This document shows, one piece after another, positions 29,886-31,524 of a stretch of 31,524 bases of DNA. Source of the DNA: SIG710 sp045651985 (GTDB lineage: Bacteria; Bacillota; Clostridia; Oscillospirales; CAG-272); assembly GCA_045651985.1 (NCBI GenBank), contig JAZRTK010000008.1:1-31524 (forward strand), written 5' to 3'. The stretch's first letter is position 1. Each line of letters begins with the position of its first letter. A program made the position numbers and the translations under genes. The notes under the pieces were generated by a model, which was not told the DNA's origin, searched no databases, and saw only the letters and a program-made list of their open reading frames with translations.

Positions 29886-30086
29886 TTGAAGATCACACTT
29901 AATCCCGACCGCGAGATCGTTGAAACGGTCAAAAAAGGGCTTGAAGCAAAGGGGGGCTACTGCCCTTGCCGCTACGGCAAAGCCGAGGAGAATAAATGTA
30001 TGTGCAAAGAGTTCCGCGAGCAGATAGCAGACCCTGATTTCGAGGGCTTTTGCCACTGCCTGCTCTATTACAAATCAAAAGATTAA
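29886..30086 (+). CDS. Ferredoxin:thioredoxin reductase catalytic-chain-like mini protein
   Basis: A 66-residue protein whose six cysteines are arranged as three CxC pairs: CPC (26-28), CMC (38-40) and CHC (56-58). This is the order of the FTR catalytic chain (CPC...CPC...CHC), where four Cys bind a [4Fe-4S] cluster and two form the redox-active disulphide. The middle Pro is Met here, and the spacings are shorter or longer than in chloroplast FTR. It may reduce a thioredoxin-like partner with ferredoxin electrons. The start is a TTG nine bases after GGAG. The stop overlaps that of the convergent Crp/Fnr gene, with no terminator between them. Confidence 0.8.
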   Translation: MKITLNPDREIVETVKKGLEAKGGYCPCRYGKAEENKCMCKEFREQIADPDFEGFCHCLLYYKSKD

Positions 30087-30736
30087 AGCAATTTAAAGTG
30101 TGAACGGTGAGCCTCGATCACTCCGTCCGCCCGCATGCGCCCGATCTCGGCGGAAAGCGCGCTTCGGTCAACGCACAGATAATCCGCAAGCCCCTGGCGG
30201 TCAAAGGAAATGTCAAACTCACGCTTTCCCTGCTTTTCCGACTCAAGATGAAGAAACGTCAAAAGCCTTTGGCGTGTTGTGCGCCTTGAAAGGACTTCAA
30301 TCTTCTCACCAAGGAGCATATTTGACTGAGCGATGCATCCGAGTATGTTCAAAATAAGACGATGGTGGTATCTGCTTTTGCCGCATGGAACGTAGACGAT
30401 GTCCCGCCGCAAAAGAATGACGCGGCAGTCCTCGTTTGCATAAACGCCGTTGGAGAACTCACTGCCCGAAAGTACCTCCGACGCTCCGAAAAGCTGTCCG
30501 CGTAAAACGCGGGAGATAATGTTTCGGTTGCCCGAAACGTCGGTGCGCTCAATACGCACGCTGCCCGATATCACGACTCCGAATCGGTCGCTTTTCTCGC
30601 CCTCTCGTATGATGCAATTGTTTTTCTTGTAGTCGGCAACATCCGAGCCCATGCGCTCAAGCTCGTGCAAGACCGCGTCTTCGGGTACACCGTCAAAAAG
30701 AGATACGGTATGTAGCTTTGACTCGTGACCGCTCAT
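30083..30736 (-). CDS. Crp/Fnr-family transcriptional regulator
   Basis: A 217-residue one-component regulator. The cyclic-nucleotide-binding-like sensor (about 14-125) contains FGVVISGSVRIER and LFGASEVLSG; a dimer helix (about 126-150) and a winged helix (about 155-217) with RQGLADYLCVDRSALSAEI follow. The cAMP pocket residues are not obviously kept. Five Cys occur, but not the N-terminal FNR cluster, so the effector (heme, NO, redox, other) is open. Start choice: GGTGG lies before ATG 30736. Promoter at 30787-30815. A 20-bp palindrome in its own leader and the divergent flavodiiron gene suggest autoregulation and control of O2/NO defence. Confidence 0.92.
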   Translation of the reverse strand: MSGHESKLHTVSLFDGVPEDAVLHELERMGSDVADYKKNNCIIREGEKSDRFGVVISGSVRIERTDVSGNRNIISRVLRGQLFGASEVLSGSEFSNGVYANEDCRVILLRRDIVYVPCGKSRYHHRLILNILGCIAQSNMLLGEKIEVLSRRTTRQRLLTFLHLESEKQGKREFDISFDRQGLADYLCVDRSALSAEIGRMRADGVIEAHRSHFKLL

Positions 30737-30754
30737 GATCCACCCCCACAAATT

Positions 30755-30774
30755 TACGTTGTATCTGCAACGTA
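30755..30774. promoter_or_regulatory. 20-bp palindrome, candidate Crp/Fnr operator
   Basis: TACGTTG-TATCTG-CAACGTA: two perfect 7-base arms around a 6-base centre, the geometry expected for a Crp/Fnr dimer. It lies about 6-25 bases downstream of the regulator's predicted start (a repressing position) and is centred about 41.5 bases upstream of a candidate flavodiiron start (an activating position). Confidence 0.65.
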
Positions 30775-30786
30775 GATGTCTTCACA

Positions 30787-30815
30787 ATTATAGTATAGTT
30801 TTACGAAAAAGTCAA
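30787..30815 (-). promoter_or_regulatory. Sigma-A promoter of the Crp/Fnr gene
   Basis: Minus strand: -35 TTGACT (30815-30810), 17-bp spacer, -10 TATAAT (30792-30787). Confidence 0.78.
30794..30799 (+). promoter_or_regulatory. Candidate -10 box of the flavodiiron gene, no -35 box
   Basis: TATAGT with a predicted start near 30806. No TTGACA-like hexamer lies 16-18 bases upstream; the operator palindrome occupies the region instead, as in class-II Crp/Fnr-dependent promoters. Confidence 0.4.
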
Positions 30816-30832
30816 TACAGGAGGACAAAATA

Positions 30833-31524
30833 ATGGAAATCACAAAGGATATAAGATTCGTCGGTGTAAACGACCGTAAAGTCGACCTTTTTGAGGGTCA
30901 GTACCGCGTTCCAATGGGAATGTGCTACAATTCTTATGTCATCATGGACAAGAAGATCGCCGTGCTTGACACGGTCGACGCTTCATTTACGCACGAGTGG
31001 CTTGACAACCTTGCAAGTGTGCTGGGCACGCGAAAGCCCGACTATCTGATAGTCCAGCATATGGAGCCCGATCACTCTGCAAATATAGCGAATTTTCTGA
31101 AAAATTACCCCGACGCGACCGTTGTGGCAAACGCAAAGACCTTTGCTATGATCGACGCGTTTTTCGGAGAAGGTCTGTGCAAAGCCAAACTTACGGTTGA
31201 AAACGGCGGCACGCTTGATCTCGGCACGCACACTCTTACTTTTGTTTTCGCGCCCATGGTCCATTGGCCCGAGGTAATGGTGACCTACGACTCTACCGAC
31301 AAAGTTCTTTTCTCCGCCGACGGATTCGGAAAATTCGGCGCACTTGACGCAGACGAGCCATGGATAGACGAGGCGAGAAGCTACTATATCGGAATCGTCG
31401 GCAAATACGGCGCACAGGTTCAGGCACTCCTCAAAAAAGCTGCCGAGCTTGACATTGAGATCATCTGCCCTCTCCACGGCCCCCTTCTGAGAGAAAACCT
31501 TGGCTACTACCTCGGTCTTTACAA
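30833..31524 (+). CDS. Flavodiiron protein (FprA-type), N-terminal part, cut by window edge
   Basis: Reduces O2 to water and/or NO to N2O in anaerobes, using electrons passed by rubredoxin or related carriers. About 230 residues are present, covering most of the metallo-beta-lactamase-like diiron domain; the flavodoxin domain lies beyond the edge. The diiron ligand set is complete: His76, Glu78 and Asp80 (QHMEPDHSAN), His144 (VHWPE), Asp163 (SADGFG) and His215 (CPLHGP). AGGAGG lies eight bases before the ATG. It diverges from the Crp/Fnr gene across a shared regulatory palindrome. The rubredoxin partner, if any, is outside the window. Confidence 0.94.
   Translation, partial: MEITKDIRFVGVNDRKVDLFEGQYRVPMGMCYNSYVIMDKKIAVLDTVDASFTHEWLDNLASVLGTRKPDYLIVQHMEPDHSANIANFLKNYPDATVVANAKTFAMIDAFFGEGLCKAKLTVENGGTLDLGTHTLTFVFAPMVHWPEVMVTYDSTDKVLFSADGFGKFGALDADEPWIDEARSYYIGIVGKYGAQVQALLKKAAELDIEIICPLHGPLLRENLGYYLGLY

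Overview
The window comes from a Gram-positive, spore-forming, fermentative member of the Clostridia. The evidence is an uninterrupted late-sporulation sigma factor (SigK), an AbrB-type regulator with a C-terminal Cys4 knuckle, a membrane-anchored PrsA-like foldase, RNase J, a fermentative D-lactate dehydrogenase, a pyrophosphate-type phosphofructokinase, ferredoxin-linked 2-oxoacid chemistry and a flavodiiron protein. Many promoters match the sigma-A consensus with 17-bp spacers. The genus cannot be fixed from sequence alone; an uncultured gut or rumen lineage near Oscillospirales or Christensenellales is a guess. I saw no tRNA, rRNA, CRISPR array, insertion sequence or prophage gene. Almost all of the window is chromosomal core or conserved accessory sequence.

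Layout. Positions 1-4,562 (minus): the N-terminus of lepA, a zinc-ribbon protein of unknown function, a PrsA-like foldase and RNase J. Positions 4,771-7,546: a small membrane protein, abrB on the plus strand from a perfect consensus promoter, then an OmpR-type response regulator without a kinase followed by an HtrA protease. Positions 7,926-11,527: ychF (+), ldhA (-) and the rpsF-ssb-rpsR operon (-). Positions 11,794-16,524: a secreted ricin/Ig-like/papain-like protein (+), an RluA-family pseudouridine synthase and upp (-), a small site-2 protease (+) and sigK (-). Positions 16,700-18,821: PPi-type phosphofructokinase and a TIM-barrel isomerase (+). Positions 18,920-27,216 (minus): a short-chain dehydrogenase, the branched-chain 2-oxoacid operon and a hemolysin-III-family membrane protein. 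Positions 27,429-31,524: a MazF toxin (-), a lipoprotein (+), a shikimate-kinase-like protein and YfcE (-), a six-cysteine mini protein resembling the ferredoxin:thioredoxin reductase catalytic chain (+), a Crp/Fnr regulator (-) and a truncated flavodiiron protein (+).

The most interesting system is the minus-strand operon from 26,336 to 19,753. It starts with one polypeptide that carries an XRE helix-turn-helix, a complete cupin and a full acyl-CoA synthetase. Next come a P-loop NTPase, the four subunits of a branched-chain 2-oxoacid:ferredoxin oxidoreductase (delta, alpha, beta, gamma) and branched-chain aminotransferase IlvE. Together they could run branched-chain acid <-> acyl-CoA <-> 2-oxoacid <-> Val/Leu/Ile in either direction. 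The first enzyme is fused to what looks like its own DNA-binding sensor, and a 12-bp palindrome lies over the operon's -10 box.

Two further regulatory observations stand out. A GC-rich leader hairpin with nearly identical flanks sits directly before the ribosome binding sites of upp and the oxidoreductase delta gene, and a related one sits before the phosphofructokinase gene. Between the divergent Crp/Fnr and flavodiiron genes, a 20-bp palindrome is centred at about -41.5 of a candidate flavodiiron promoter and just downstream of the regulator's own predicted start, as expected for an O2/NO-responsive switch.
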